From positions 19,216-83,215 of IMG/VR virus record IMGVR_UViG_3300021961_000053: a DNA stretch of 64,000 bases; one strand, given 5' to 3'. The position numbers and the translations under genes are program-made. Within the stretch, counting starts at the first letter, position 1. Each line of letters opens with the position of its first letter. The notes beneath the pieces were generated by a model. The model saw nothing but the letters and a program-made list of their open reading frames with translations, made no database searches and was not told where the DNA came from. Source of the stretch: a virus. Of the stretch, positions 21,833 to 27,315 are shown in pieces.

Positions 21833-21976
21833 ATGGCATCATCAGCATCCCCCATCCTAGGCGTCTGGTATGATCCGACCGCCAAGCGCAGTACAGTTGA
21901 GAATGTGGCACAGTGGGTTGCCGTTGCTGCTGCCCTGGGATCTATACTGATCTCAGTTCAAACGAAACGCAAGTGA
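21833..21976 (+). CDS. Possible small membrane protein, 47 aa
   Basis: ATG 21833 to TGA 21976. Residues 27-41 (QWVAVAAALGSILIS) could be a membrane segment. The promoter box of the next gene lies inside its 3' end, so the reading frame may be real or fortuitous. Confidence 0.4.
   Translation: MASSASPILGVWYDPTAKRSTVENVAQWVAVAAALGSILISVQTKRK
21943..21948 (+). promoter_or_regulatory. TATACT -10 box with CAGTTCAAAC leader
   Basis: TATACTGATCTCAGTTCAAA starts here, 24 bases before a GTG start at 21973. The downstream word matches the leaders at 21355 and 23196. Confidence 0.5.
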
Positions 21977-22188
21977 CCCACGCCATCGCAGTTCAACCGA
22001 CCGCCTGGACTTCCTTCGATCAGCATGGTTGCGAGTGGGCAACCGACATGCGCCATGCCTACCGCATCGCCCAACAATGGGGCGAGCCCTGCATGGTCTG
22101 GATGTGCCCCGTGCATGGTGCCCCGATGAAGTGGTGTCGTGCCACTGAGATCACAGACGCCATCGCTGACCTAGTGTTCGGTGCCTGA
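21973..22188 (+). CDS. Hypothetical protein, 71 aa (GTG start), Cys/His motif
   Basis: GTG 21973 is chosen because it follows the promoter leader; no ATG start is available that does so. Contains CMVWMCPVHGAPMKWC (residues about 40-55), a C-x4-C-x2-H-x6-C arrangement that could bind zinc. Very GC-rich. Closed by a GC hairpin. Confidence 0.55.
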   Translation: MTHAIAVQPTAWTSFDQHGCEWATDMRHAYRIAQQWGEPCMVWMCPVHGAPMKWCRATEITDAIADLVFGA

Positions 22189-22198
22189 AGTGGCACAA

Positions 22199-22215
22199 GG
22201 GGGACTGAGATCCCC
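22199..22215 (+). terminator. GC hairpin, fused to next promoter
   Basis: GGGGA/TCCCC stem, no T-run. A TATACT box starts 11 bases later. Confidence 0.5.
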
Positions 22216-22226
22216 TGCCCACCCTC

Positions 22227-22232
22227 TATACT
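22227..22232 (+). promoter_or_regulatory. TATACT box six bases before ATG (leaderless geometry)
   Basis: CTATACTAACAGCATG: the box ends at 22232 and the ATG begins at 22239. Same spacing as at 21097 and 22657. Confidence 0.55.
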
Positions 22233-22238
22233 AACAGC

Positions 22239-22448
22239 ATGAACAGCACCGAACTCAAGACCCTGAACTTCACCCTCTCCCTGCAGGATCGCTGCATCGC
22301 CATCGCTGAGGCGCTCGCCATGGAAATCAACGGTGACCTCTCCTACGTGCCAGAGGAGGATGCCGAGCGTATCATGGCACGTCTGACCCCAGACAACATA
22401 CAGGAGACGGCAGAGGAACTGGCACAACTTGCCTACTGGTTCAACTGA
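22239..22448 (+). CDS. Hypothetical helical protein, 69 aa, probably leaderless mRNA
   Basis: Helical acidic protein (TLSLQDRCIAIAEALAMEI, EEDAERIMARLTPDNIQET). The start sits where transcription should begin, so no ribosome site is expected and none is seen. Function unknown. Confidence 0.65.
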   Translation: MNSTELKTLNFTLSLQDRCIAIAEALAMEINGDLSYVPEEDAERIMARLTPDNIQETAEELAQLAYWFN

Positions 22449-22483
22449 TCACCCCTTAGACTGATTCCATCGAAACGAACCCC

Positions 22484-22651
22484 ATGATCTACGTTGTGAC
22501 CGCTGGCGACTTCTACGAATCCGATGATGTCTGCTGCCTGTTCGCCCATGAGGCAGACGCCCATGCCTATGCTGCCCAACTCGAAGGCGAATACGATTGG
22601 GCAGAGGTCACTCCCCAAACCGTCCACCAAGGTCCGCTGGTCGCCGCCTGA
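22484..22651 (+). CDS. Hypothetical protein, 55 aa
   Basis: ATG 22484 to TGA 22651. Alpha/beta (MIYVVTAGDFYESDDVCCLF, EADAHAYAAQLEGEYDWAEV). The spacing of strand, helix and Ala-rich helix is like that of small WGR- or DUF-type cyanophage proteins, but I cannot name one. A weak TAGACT box lies at 22457. Confidence 0.6.
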   Translation: MIYVVTAGDFYESDDVCCLFAHEADAHAYAAQLEGEYDWAEVTPQTVHQGPLVAA

Positions 22652-22656
22652 CCCCT

Positions 22657-22662
22657 TATACT
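22657..22662 (+). promoter_or_regulatory. TATACT box six bases before ATG (leaderless geometry)
   Basis: CCTTATACTAAGAGCATG: the box ends at 22662 and the ATG begins at 22669. It begins 5 bases after the previous stop codon. Confidence 0.55.
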
Positions 22663-22668
22663 AAGAGC

Positions 22669-22839
22669 ATGAACAAACAACCCGACCTCGCCGCCATCAT
22701 GGCATCCTACACTGCACAGTACAACCAGATGCAGGCACGATCCGCTGCCAACCGTCAGGCATTCGCTGAGGGTCGCCCCTTCCCCTTCCCTGCCCCTGAG
22801 TGCCAGTCGGGCAACTGGAACATCAGCGACCGCGACTGA
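22669..22839 (+). CDS. Hypothetical protein, 56 aa, probably leaderless mRNA
   Basis: ATG 22669 is chosen because the longer in-frame start would cross the promoter. Gln/Ala-rich helix (IMASYTAQYNQMQARSAAN) and a Pro-rich FPFPAPE part. Local GC is above 65%. Function unknown. Confidence 0.6.
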   Translation: MNKQPDLAAIMASYTAQYNQMQARSAANRQAFAEGRPFPFPAPECQSGNWNISDRD

Positions 22840-22852
22840 TCGCCTGACCCTC

Positions 22853-22858
22853 TAGAAT
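22853..22858 (+). promoter_or_regulatory. Possible -10 box (TAGAAT)
   Basis: Context GACCCTCTAGAATTCTC, 27 bases before ATG 22886. Resembles the CCCTATACT contexts but with a poorer hexamer. Confidence 0.35.
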
Positions 22859-22885
22859 TCTCTCATACCAAACAACCCAAACGAC

Positions 22886-23158
22886 ATGACCGCTTCCACC
22901 CTCCCCACGTACAACGGTTGGGCAACCTACGAGACCTGGAATGCTGCCCTCTGGATTGGCAACGATCAATTCCTCTACAACACCGCTAAGGCGTGTGTCG
23001 AGTTCTGCTCTGATGACGAGACCCCCTGGGATAAGTTCGTCCGCTGCATGACTGACGGGCAGATCGGTCGCCATCTTGTGCAGACCCGTGATGGGGTGCG
23101 CTGGGATAGCGTCGCCATCGATGCAGACGAGATGAACGCCATGATGGTCGATCTCTGA
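22886..23158 (+). CDS. Conserved phage protein with NGWATYETWNAALWI motif, 90 aa
   Basis: The string GWATYETWNAALWIGND is characteristic of a small protein family widespread in phages (WATYETWN-type), of unknown function. The remaining part is helical with two cysteines. Single-gene unit closed by a GC hairpin. Confidence 0.7.
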   Translation: MTASTLPTYNGWATYETWNAALWIGNDQFLYNTAKACVEFCSDDETPWDKFVRCMTDGQIGRHLVQTRDGVRWDSVAIDADEMNAMMVDL

Positions 23159-23170
23159 ACCGCACACTAC

Positions 23171-23190
23171 GGGGGTCTCTGCTGCCCCCC
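23171..23190 (+). terminator. GC hairpin, fused to next promoter
   Basis: GGGGG/CCCCC stem with a loop of about 9 bases and only TT after it; a TATAGACTAACC box follows at once. Confidence 0.5.
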
Positions 23191-23195
23191 TTGCC

Positions 23196-23203
23196 TATAG
23201 ACT
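23196..23203 (+). promoter_or_regulatory. -10-like box (TATAGACT) with CAGTTCAACC leader
   Basis: CCTATAGACTAACCACAGTT, then CAACCGACAG; the same leader word appears at 21355 and 21943. It lies about 30 bases before ATG 23232. Confidence 0.4.
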
Positions 23204-23231
23204 AACCACAGTTCAACCGACAGACAGACCG

Positions 23232-23417
23232 ATGATCATGAGCATGGCAACCGACCTCCAGACCCGCCGCATCGTGTGGGCAGGTCGCAAGACAGAGACC
23301 GCTCATCAGACCATGGGGCAAGATCTCCCCATCACCGTAGAGAGCGAGTGGATCGCGGGTGCCTACGCTGACCGCTGGCATGATGAGGCAATCGCCAAGA
23401 TCCCCACGTTCGGGTGA
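23232..23417 (+). CDS. Hypothetical protein, 61 aa
   Basis: Three in-frame ATGs (23232, 23238, 23244) make the exact start uncertain. Contains DLQTRRIVWAGRKTETAHQT and a Trp-rich AYADRWHDEAIAKI helix. GC-rich. No family recognised. Confidence 0.5.
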   Translation: MIMSMATDLQTRRIVWAGRKTETAHQTMGQDLPITVESEWIAGAYADRWHDEAIAKIPTFG

Positions 23418-23456
23418 GGGGTCGCCCCCCATCCTACCACACACCCATTCTCTACT

Positions 23457-23657
23457 ATGAACATCAGAAAGTATCAGCGATCAGTGGATGAAATCATGAA
23501 CCGCTACGGTTTCATCTTTGAGAGCAAGTCTAAGCACATGAAATACAAGCACACGAAACTAGGCATCATTCAGGTATGCTCTGCGACGCCATCTGATAAC
23601 TATGCTCTCTCGCAGATTGAGCGCCAATGTAGACGCTCACTCGCAGCAGCACAGTGA
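23457..23657 (+). CDS. HicA-like small protein, 66 aa
   Basis: The pattern VDEIMNRYGFIFESKSKHMK, YKHTKLGIIQVCSATPSD and a final helix matches the HicA/YcfA dsRNA-binding fold: helix, GF, S-K-H (H37 would be the catalytic His), YxH, then strand and helix. HicA toxins cleave mRNA. No HicB antitoxin gene is beside it, so it may be a phage effector or a relative with another role. Closed by a strong terminator. Confidence 0.55.
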   Translation: MNIRKYQRSVDEIMNRYGFIFESKSKHMKYKHTKLGIIQVCSATPSDNYALSQIERQCRRSLAAAQ

Positions 23658-23661
23658 TACT

Positions 23662-23690
23662 GGGGGGCAGTTAATTTGCCCCCCTTTGTT
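23662..23690 (+). terminator. Strong rho-independent terminator
   Basis: GGGGGGCA/TGCCCCCC (8 bp) with loop GTTAATT, then TTTGTT. It separates the small-gene cluster from the baseplate genes. A TATACT word (23690-23695) follows it directly. Confidence 0.8.
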
Positions 23691-23695
23691 ATACT
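23690..23695 (+). promoter_or_regulatory. TATACT box after the cluster terminator
   Basis: TTGTTATACTTAGG, five bases after the stem. No gene starts for 112 bases; a late box at 23755 is nearer the next gene. Confidence 0.35.
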
Positions 23696-23754
23696 TAGGG
23701 GCGCCAAGCGAAATGTTTGGGTCCCTCCTAACCTACAAAAGTATCCAGACGACC

Positions 23755-23762
23755 GATAAATA
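23755..23762 (+). promoter_or_regulatory. Late promoter box (GATAAATA)
   Basis: GATAAATA 45 bases before ATG 23808, first of the late boxes of the baseplate region. Confidence 0.5.
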
Positions 23763-23807
23763 TTTCTGAAAACCTTGAAAATAAAAAAATTTGCCCAGAA
23801 AAAAATT

Positions 23808-24059
23808 ATGGAAAAACCCGCGTTTGAAAACTTCACAGGTATTCTAGAGAACTTTGATGCATTCTGCGACGAGTTTGAATCACGCGCCGCAGAGGCATTC
23901 ATGAGAGGAGATCAAAATAATGGAAACATCGTCAGAGCAGCCACAGAAAAACTTGGAGGAGAAACTCCTACTGTTGTTACAGAGATTAGAGAGTCTGGAG
24001 CTGAGGGTGTCTCAGTTGGAGAGACCGACGATTGCGTACAGACGCCCACAGGGGAATAA
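23808..24059 (+). CDS. Hypothetical protein, 83 aa, overlapping the next gene
   Basis: ATG 23808 is preferred over an in-frame TTG at 23775. The first 38 residues (MEKPAFENFTGILENFDAF onward) look like real helical protein; the last 46 lie in another frame over the next gene. The overlap (140 bases) is the longest in the window. Late gene by its promoter. Confidence 0.5.
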   Translation: MEKPAFENFTGILENFDAFCDEFESRAAEAFMRGDQNNGNIVRAATEKLGGETPTVVTEIRESGAEGVSVGETDDCVQTPTGE

Positions 24060-24150
24060 TTACGAAACATTGTCAGACACTCTGGACTACCTTCACAATA
24101 ATGTAGAAGGTATTAAGAAAGATTTGCTAAAAGTCGCCCAAGCAGTATAA
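23920..24150 (+). CDS. Coiled-coil protein, 76 aa
   Basis: A GAGAGGAG ribosome site lies just before ATG 23920. NLEEKLLLLLQRLESLELRV is a clear leucine heptad, and a second helix follows (LDYLHNNVEGIKKDLLKVA). Small oligomeric structural or assembly protein by context, just upstream of the PAAR gene, whose ATG overlaps its stop by one base. Confidence 0.65.
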   Translation: METSSEQPQKNLEEKLLLLLQRLESLELRVSQLERPTIAYRRPQGNNYETLSDTLDYLHNNVEGIKKDLLKVAQAV

Positions 24151-24602
24151 TGCCAAACATCGTAGGACCAGATTGTGTAGATACTTTAAGTACAGATGCA
24201 CTATGTCTGTATCCCGCAAAGGCACTAGGAGGGGACCCTACAAAGAGTCCTAATGTAAAGATCAACGGCGAATCGGTAGAATACTATAAATCTACGAGTA
24301 TTCCAGACCCCACCGATCCAGAACCACTCCCATCAAATGTGATTCCCCTCCCATGCCAACCAGGAGATCGAAGGATTCAACCAACAATTAACACGACAGT
24401 GTATATCAATGGTAATCTTTTCGCAGTACAGGGAGATGAAGCACAGTTGGTGGTGGGAGGCACTCCAAGACCCCTCGTTGGTCCGTTCAAGTATCCCACA
24501 GTCAAAATACAGGAAGGAGGTGCTGGAGGGTCATCTGGAGGCAGCTCAGGGGGTGATGAAGCATTCCCACCAGATGATGGGGGTGAATTCATTCTTTACT
24601 GA
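24150..24602 (+). CDS. PAAR-like baseplate spike-tip protein, 150 aa
   Basis: PAAR proteins cap the central spike of contractile tails with a sharp metal-binding tip; T4 gp5.4 is one. Here the pattern of proline- and glycine-turn repeats (SPNVKINGESVEYYKS, TINTTVYINGNLFAVQGDE, GPFKYPTVKIQEGG) fits the family, and the location just before gp25 and gp6 supports it. The C-terminal 30 residues are Gly/Ser/Asp-rich and probably disordered. No metal-ligand set was verified. Confidence 0.65.
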   Translation: MPNIVGPDCVDTLSTDALCLYPAKALGGDPTKSPNVKINGESVEYYKSTSIPDPTDPEPLPSNVIPLPCQPGDRRIQPTINTTVYINGNLFAVQGDEAQLVVGGTPRPLVGPFKYPTVKIQEGGAGGSSGGSSGGDEAFPPDDGGEFILY

Positions 24603-24611
24603 GTTTTATGG

Positions 24612-24617
24612 TATAAT
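24612..24617 (+). promoter_or_regulatory. Extended TATAAT -10 box
   Basis: TATGGTATAATATACAAG has TG-like extension and TATAAT, 23 bases before ATG 24641. Unlike its late-type neighbours this is a host-sigma-type box. Confidence 0.5.
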
Positions 24618-24640
24618 ATACAAGTCAATCGAGTACATCT

Positions 24641-24787
24641 ATGGCAAAATCTAAAGTTGGTATCAGTGGTTTGAAGTTTGAGCCTGGTCCCCCTAAAAAG
24701 TCCCGTCAAGGTCGTTCAAAGAATACCAGTCTTAGTGCTACATCCCGCAATGGGCGTAAGAAGCGTTATCGTGGTCAGGGGAGTTAA
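24641..24787 (+). CDS. Very basic small protein, 48 aa
   Basis: ATG 24641 to TAA 24787. MAKSKVGISGLKFEPGPPKK, then many Arg and Lys (KSRQGRSKN, RNGRKKRYRGQ). Probably binds nucleic acid, disordered. I recall closely similar proteins in T4-like cyanophages. It has its own TATAAT box, so it may be expressed apart from the baseplate genes. Confidence 0.7.
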   Translation: MAKSKVGISGLKFEPGPPKKSRQGRSKNTSLSATSRNGRKKRYRGQGS

Positions 24788-24813
24788 TCTCCGAGAACGT
24801 AAGCGCCGAGCAA

Positions 24814-24821
24814 ACTAAATA
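24814..24821 (+). promoter_or_regulatory. Late promoter box (ACTAAATA)
   Basis: ACTAAATA upstream of the hairpin and ATG 24884. Same type as the boxes at 39755 and 54063. Confidence 0.45.
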
Positions 24822-24836
24822 TTTCTAAGAGATAGC

Positions 24837-24883
24837 AACCTCTCTAAAAGTTCTGGAAACAGACTCTTAGAGAGGTTATTTTT
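24837..24883 (+). promoter_or_regulatory. 11-bp hairpin covering the ribosome site of the next gene
   Basis: AACCTCTCTAA/TTAGAGAGGTT form a perfect 11-bp stem with a 19-base loop, followed by ATTTTT and the ATG at 24884. The only Shine-Dalgarno-like word (GAGAGG) is inside the 3' arm. It may be a terminator/attenuator, a translational switch or both. Confidence 0.65.
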
Positions 24884-25090
24884 ATGGGACTCTACCCAGT
24901 AGACAAAGGTAATGATTTTCTAAAGGAAGGCAAGACGCTAATCACCGAACATGACAGTGAGAGGTATCTAGAAGCGCACAGAAAGAGCAAGAAACGCGAC
25001 GAACTATACGACATACCAGAAGACAGAATGAGCCGCCCCTGTGGCGGTCCTGGGGGATTCGATGATTTTGTAGAGCGTTGGCATGAGTGA
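24884..25090 (+). CDS. Hypothetical protein, 68 aa
   Basis: ATG 24884 follows the hairpin by one T-run. Charged helical protein (GNDFLKEGKTLITEHDSERY) with CGGPGGFDDFVERW at the end. Not recognised. Next to gp25, so possibly a baseplate accessory. Confidence 0.55.
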   Translation: MGLYPVDKGNDFLKEGKTLITEHDSERYLEAHRKSKKRDELYDIPEDRMSRPCGGPGGFDDFVERWHE

Positions 25091-25097
25091 ATAAATA
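25090..25097 (+). promoter_or_regulatory. Late promoter box (AATAAATA) before gp25
   Basis: AATAAATA 24 bases before ATG 25122; it starts in the stop codon of the previous gene. It should drive the gp25-gp6-gp7 operon. Confidence 0.55.
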
Positions 25098-25121
25098 CAA
25101 ATAGCTTCGTATCTTCATGCA

Positions 25122-25514
25122 ATGCAGACCTTTAAGACGTTTAAGGATTTAAGCGTCACATTTAAAAAACATCCTATGACCAATGAGTTACTCACGGTCA
25201 AGGATCAGGCTGCAATTAAACAGTCGATCATGATTTTGCTTCTAACAGAAAAGAATGAGCGACTGTTTAAACCCAAATTCGGAAGTGCTATTTACTCAAT
25301 GTTATGGGAACCACTCGATTTTGCTAGTGCTGCGATCATTCGCAGTGAAATTGGTCAAGTATTAGCACAATATGAACCACGTATTAATGTAACTGAGATA
25401 ATATGCAATCCAGACTTTAACAACAATGGATTTGATGTAGAAGTTCATTATGAAATTATAGGAAGAGACGATACTCCACAAAACGTAGCTTTTACATTAG
25501 AGAGAACTCGATAA
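25122..25514 (+). CDS. gp25: Baseplate wedge protein gp25 (GPW/gp25 family), 130 aa
   Basis: gp25 is a small wedge component of contractile tail baseplates and helps start sheath assembly. The chain matches family length and pattern: KDQAAIKQSIMILLLTEKNE, RLFKPKFGSAIYSMLWEPLD, and a C-terminal beta part. ATG 25122 is chosen over an out-of-frame ATG at 25117. It abuts gp6, as in T4-like cyanophages. Confidence 0.88.
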   Translation: MQTFKTFKDLSVTFKKHPMTNELLTVKDQAAIKQSIMILLLTEKNERLFKPKFGSAIYSMLWEPLDFASAAIIRSEIGQVLAQYEPRINVTEIICNPDFNNNGFDVEVHYEIIGRDDTPQNVAFTLERTR

Positions 25515-27311
25515 ATGCCATACGCTCAGATTTCAAATCTTGACTTTAATGATATTAAAGTAGTTCTCAAAGAATACATGAGAACACAGTCAGATTTTAC
25601 TGACTATGATTTTGAGGGATCCGTTCTCAGCAATCTATTAGATGTTCTTGCCTATAACACTTATTATACGGCATTTAACACCAACATGGCAATCAATGAG
25701 TTATTCATTGATAGTGCCACAATCAGAGACAACGTTGTTGCTATTGCCAGACAACTTGGATATAGACCAAGATCTATTACCAGTTCAACAGCATATGTCA
25801 ATTTTACAGTTGAGTATGCAAATCCAACAACTGATGTAGAACTAATCCTCAGAAAAGGAACAGGATTTGTTGCATCATTCAATAATAAGGTTTATCAATA
25901 CGTAACACCTGTAGACGTAAAAACACAGGTGGTGAATGATGTCGCAACTTTCACTAACGTTTTAGTAAAAGAAGGCACCCAGATAGAGAATCAGTTTATT
26001 GTCAATACTTCCAATAAATCACAGAGATTTATTCTAGACAACAGAAATATAGATACTGATACGATTCAAGTAGAAGTCTTTGCAGATGGTTCTAGTTTTA
26101 GCGAACCATATCTTCTTGCTGACAACATCCTCGATGTAACTTCAACAACAAAAGCATTTTTCCTCAATGAAATCGAAGACCAACGATATGAGTTGATCTT
26201 TGGTGATGGTATCATTGGAAAGAAACTTGATGATCAATCTTTAGTTGTTGTTCGTTATGTTGTTACTAATGGTCCAGAAGCAAATGGAATCAGAACTTTT
26301 GTATTTTCTGGAATTTTAGAAAACGAGTTTGGCATTTCCCCACTATCATTCGATACAAGTATCAATTCCACAGTTGCAGCAACTGGTGGCGAAGCAATTG
26401 AAAGCATTCAATCGGTAAAATATAGTGCTCCAAAAACATTTGGCACACAGAATAGAGCAGTTACAGCATCTGACTATTCTGCACTAGTGAGAAATGCATA
26501 TCCATCGGTTGGAGACATTATTGTTTTTGGTGGTGAAGATCAAGACCCACCTCAATATGGAAAAGTTTTTATCTCTGTAAAACCCAGAGATTCTGCATAT
26601 CTAACTTCATTTAGTAAGCAAAAAATTCTTGATGAATTGAAAAAGTATTCGGTGGCATCTGTTCAAGCAGAAATAGTAGATCCATCAATACTCTACGTTG
26701 AATTAAACAGTAAGATATTCTTCAATAGTTCAACAACAGATCTAACAGCATCTCAGATAGCAGCACTTGTAACAAGAAATTTCCAATCTTATATTGAAAG
26801 ATCTGATACAGAAAAGTTCAACGGAAAGTTTAGATTTAGTAAAGCAGTTAGCGTTATTGATGATTCTGCTAAAGCAATCAATTCCAATTTAACTACTGTT
26901 AAAATGAGGAAGGATTTTTATCCACAGTTGAACTCTACAACATATTATGAAATATGTTTCCAAAATGCATTTGATAAAGATTGTGATGGTCCAACCCTTT
27001 CTACGACTGGGTTTAGAGTAACCGAGTATCCGAATTTTGATGTCTATTTAGAAGATAGGGATGGCAAAATTGTCCTATATAGACTAGATGCTATAACTGG
27101 TGAAAAAGTTGTTCTAGACAAGGAAGTTGGCGATATTAATTATGAAAAAGGTGAATTGATGATGTATGATCTAACAATAATTAAAGGATCATTCTTTGAT
27201 AATCGTATCTCAGTTAGAGTAAATCCACTATCTAATGATATCAAGGCAGCTCGTGAAGTTTATCTTGATGTTGATGTAGCAAATTCGACCTTCATTGCGT
27301 ACAAAGAGTAA
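25515..27311 (+). CDS. gp6: Baseplate wedge protein gp6 (baseplate J-like), 598 aa
   Basis: gp6 forms the inner ring that joins the wedges of the T4 baseplate. The beginning (PYAQISNLDFNDIKVVLKEY, then YNTYYTAFNTNMAINELFID) and the middle (FGTQNRAVTASDYSALVRNA, then YPSVGDIIVFGGED) fit the baseplate-J/gp6 family. The start abuts the gp25 stop. Length is close to that of T4 gp6 (about 660), so the core is not enlarged, unlike the proteins after it. Confidence 0.88.
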   Translation: MPYAQISNLDFNDIKVVLKEYMRTQSDFTDYDFEGSVLSNLLDVLAYNTYYTAFNTNMAINELFIDSATIRDNVVAIARQLGYRPRSITSSTAYVNFTVEYANPTTDVELILRKGTGFVASFNNKVYQYVTPVDVKTQVVNDVATFTNVLVKEGTQIENQFIVNTSNKSQRFILDNRNIDTDTIQVEVFADGSSFSEPYLLADNILDVTSTTKAFFLNEIEDQRYELIFGDGIIGKKLDDQSLVVVRYVVTNGPEANGIRTFVFSGILENEFGISPLSFDTSINSTVAATGGEAIESIQSVKYSAPKTFGTQNRAVTASDYSALVRNAYPSVGDIIVFGGEDQDPPQYGKVFISVKPRDSAYLTSFSKQKILDELKKYSVASVQAEIVDPSILYVELNSKIFFNSSTTDLTASQIAALVTRNFQSYIERSDTEKFNGKFRFSKAVSVIDDSAKAINSNLTTVKMRKDFYPQLNSTTYYEICFQNAFDKDCDGPTLSTTGFRVTEYPNFDVYLEDRDGKIVLYRLDAITGEKVVLDKEVGDINYEKGELMMYDLTIIKGSFFDNRISVRVNPLSNDIKAAREVYLDVDVANSTFIAYKE

Positions 27312-27315
27312 ATAA

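Noticed and set aside
6714-23700. Classical -35 (TTGACA) elements for the TATACT boxes
   Set aside because: Looked for 16-18 bases upstream of several boxes; the place is taken by hairpin stems or stop codons and no match was found.
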